Source: Prochlorococcus sp. AG-409-L18 (GTDB lineage: Bacteria; Cyanobacteriota; Cyanobacteriia; PCC-6307; Cyanobiaceae). Taken from it: 64,000 nt of DNA. The notes below the pieces were generated by a model. It had not been told where the DNA came from, made no database searches, and saw only the letters and a program-made list of their open reading frames with translations. This document shows positions 63,093 through 64,000 of the stretch, one piece after another. Position 1 is the first letter of the stretch; each line of letters begins with the position of its first letter. The position numbers were made by a program, and so were the translations under genes. Location of the stretch: positions 1 through 64,000 of the forward strand of contig QCKG01000003.1 of NCBI GenBank assembly GCA_003215535.1, written 5' to 3'.

Positions 63093-64000
63093 ATGTCAGT
63101 TGTCGAGTCTTTCTCGTCTTCTGCATTCAGTGTGGGGCGGGATAAGTCCTTTTGGTCAGAGTATGACAAGCCACTTCATGTAGGGGCAATTGATATTGGG
63201 ACAAATTCGATTCACCTTGTCGTGGCTTCTATTGATCCGGAATCACATTCTTTCAGCATTGACCTTGCGGAAAAATCAACTACCCGTCTTGGAGAGAGAG
63301 ACCCTGTATCTGGGGCGCTCACAGAAGTGGCTATTGGCAGATCTATCGAGAGTCTGAAGCATTTTAAAGAGCTTGCAGAAAGTTATAAGGTCGAACAATT
63401 AGTTACTGCTGCTACAAGTGCCGTCCGGGAGGCTCCGAATGGTAAAGAATTTGTCGAGAAGGTAAAAAATCTACTTGAACTAGATATTGAGCTCGTTAGC
63501 GGCTCAGAAGAAGCAAGATTGATTTATTTAGGTGTACTTTCAGGTATGCCTTTTGGTGAAAGCCCCCACTTTCTGCTGGATATAGGAGGTGGTTCTTCTG
63601 AATTAATACTTGCAGATGCTAGTGATGCGAGGGCCCTTACTAGTACAAAACTAGGTGCTGTTCGTTTGAAGAGGGACTTTATTAAGCAAGAGCCAATTAC
63701 TGCCCAAAATAGACTTTTTTTACAGGCATTTATTCAGGGTTCTTTTGAACCAGCTATTGATAAGGTTTGCAGTCGAATCAGGCCTGGAGAAAAACCTGTA
63801 ATGGTTGCAACTAGTGGCACTGCTTTAGCTATTGGCGCTCTATTGGCTAGTGAAGATAGCTCGACACCTGTCAAGCTTCAAGGCTATAGAATCTCAAAAA
63901 ATAATCTTGACAGATTGATTGATAGATTGATATCGCTTAAGCCAGACCAACGTTCTAAATTAACTCAGCTAAGTGAGAGGCGTTCAGAGATAATTGTACC
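63093..64000 (+). CDS. ppx: Exopolyphosphatase / Ppx-GppA family (cut by window edge)
   Basis: ATG at 63093 starts a frame that stays open to the right edge (302 codons visible). It is an ASKHA-fold phosphatase that removes terminal phosphate from polyphosphate or pppGpp. The phosphate-1 motif AIDIGTNSIHLVV is near 32-44 and the phosphate-2 motif LLDIGGGSSELIL near 163-175; TAATSAVREAPNG lies between them. The first 28 residues are an extra polar extension before the fold. The C-terminal half (HD-like helices) is outside the window. Divergent from ubiA. Confidence 0.93.
   Translation, partial: MSVVESFSSSAFSVGRDKSFWSEYDKPLHVGAIDIGTNSIHLVVASIDPESHSFSIDLAEKSTTRLGERDPVSGALTEVAIGRSIESLKHFKELAESYKVEQLVTAATSAVREAPNGKEFVEKVKNLLELDIELVSGSEEARLIYLGVLSGMPFGESPHFLLDIGGGSSELILADASDARALTSTKLGAVRLKRDFIKQEPITAQNRLFLQAFIQGSFEPAIDKVCSRIRPGEKPVMVATSGTALAIGALLASEDSSTPVKLQGYRISKNNLDRLIDRLISLKPDQRSKLTQLSERRSEIIV

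Overview
The window is a chromosomal segment of a marine picocyanobacterium, most likely Prochlorococcus (a low-light branch) or a close Synechococcus relative. This rests on several cyanobacterium-restricted families (DUF1825, DUF1651, DUF2808, DUF3086, DUF3119, Ycf46, cyAbrB), NdhB of the NDH-1 complex, a PspA/Vipp1 protein, an A2-type cytochrome oxidase with a YSHP motif, a GGM-tailed second GroEL, moderate to low GC by eye, and very tight gene packing with many 1-4 base overlaps. The species call is inference; no rRNA is present.

Layout. 1-4.2 kb: a cut-off gene, an HhH protein, DUF1825, tyrS and pyrF, meeting plsY head-on. 3.6-7.8 kb (minus): a tightly overlapping run GPH transporter > MlaE-type permease > DUF3119 > DUF3086 > plsY, which looks like an envelope-lipid operon. 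7.9-12.2 kb: tRNA-Gly, glgX, a degenerate metallo-beta-lactamase-like protein, hupB and gluQ. 12.3-15.7 kb: an AT-rich patch of small poorly known genes (including two very short predicted membrane proteins) beside tRNA-Arg; this is the most accessory-looking part. 15.8-21.5 kb: an HTH protein, rsmI, cysQ, pnp and rpsN. 21.5-28.3 kb (minus): rpmH-rnpA-PH-yidC-DUF177-ycf46-serS-rseP, a ribosome/membrane-insertion cluster. 28.4-34.2 kb: DUF2808, aroH and sppA, then a divergent EamA > GT4 > GT39 set. 34.3-48.7 kb: DciA-like DUF721 protein, pspA, an aminotransferase, birA, an orphan ABC ATPase, ndhB, topA, a lipoprotein, DUF2232, a CobT-like protein, a solute-binding lipoprotein, an Fe-S aldo/keto reductase, a BFN nuclease-like protein and ribE. 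48.8-57 kb: cyAbrB, ctaCDE (minus), divergent ctaA-ctaB, and an ABC-2 exporter. 57-64 kb: groEL2, a 58-residue protein, fabG, ispD, an S66 peptidase, a UbiA-type prenyltransferase and the start of ppx.

Together these are housekeeping genes: translation, RNA processing, membrane and lipid biogenesis, the respiratory terminal oxidase with its heme A pathway, glycogen debranching and cofactor synthesis. No phage, insertion sequence, CRISPR array or obvious defence system is visible. The most interesting leads are modest: an Ig-like loop in YidC, a zinc-ribbon tail on a DciA-like protein, an overlapping lipid operon carrying two DUFs, helically phased repeats upstream of cyAbrB, a perfect long inverted repeat upstream of DUF1825, and unannotated short membrane-protein ORFs in the AT-rich patch.
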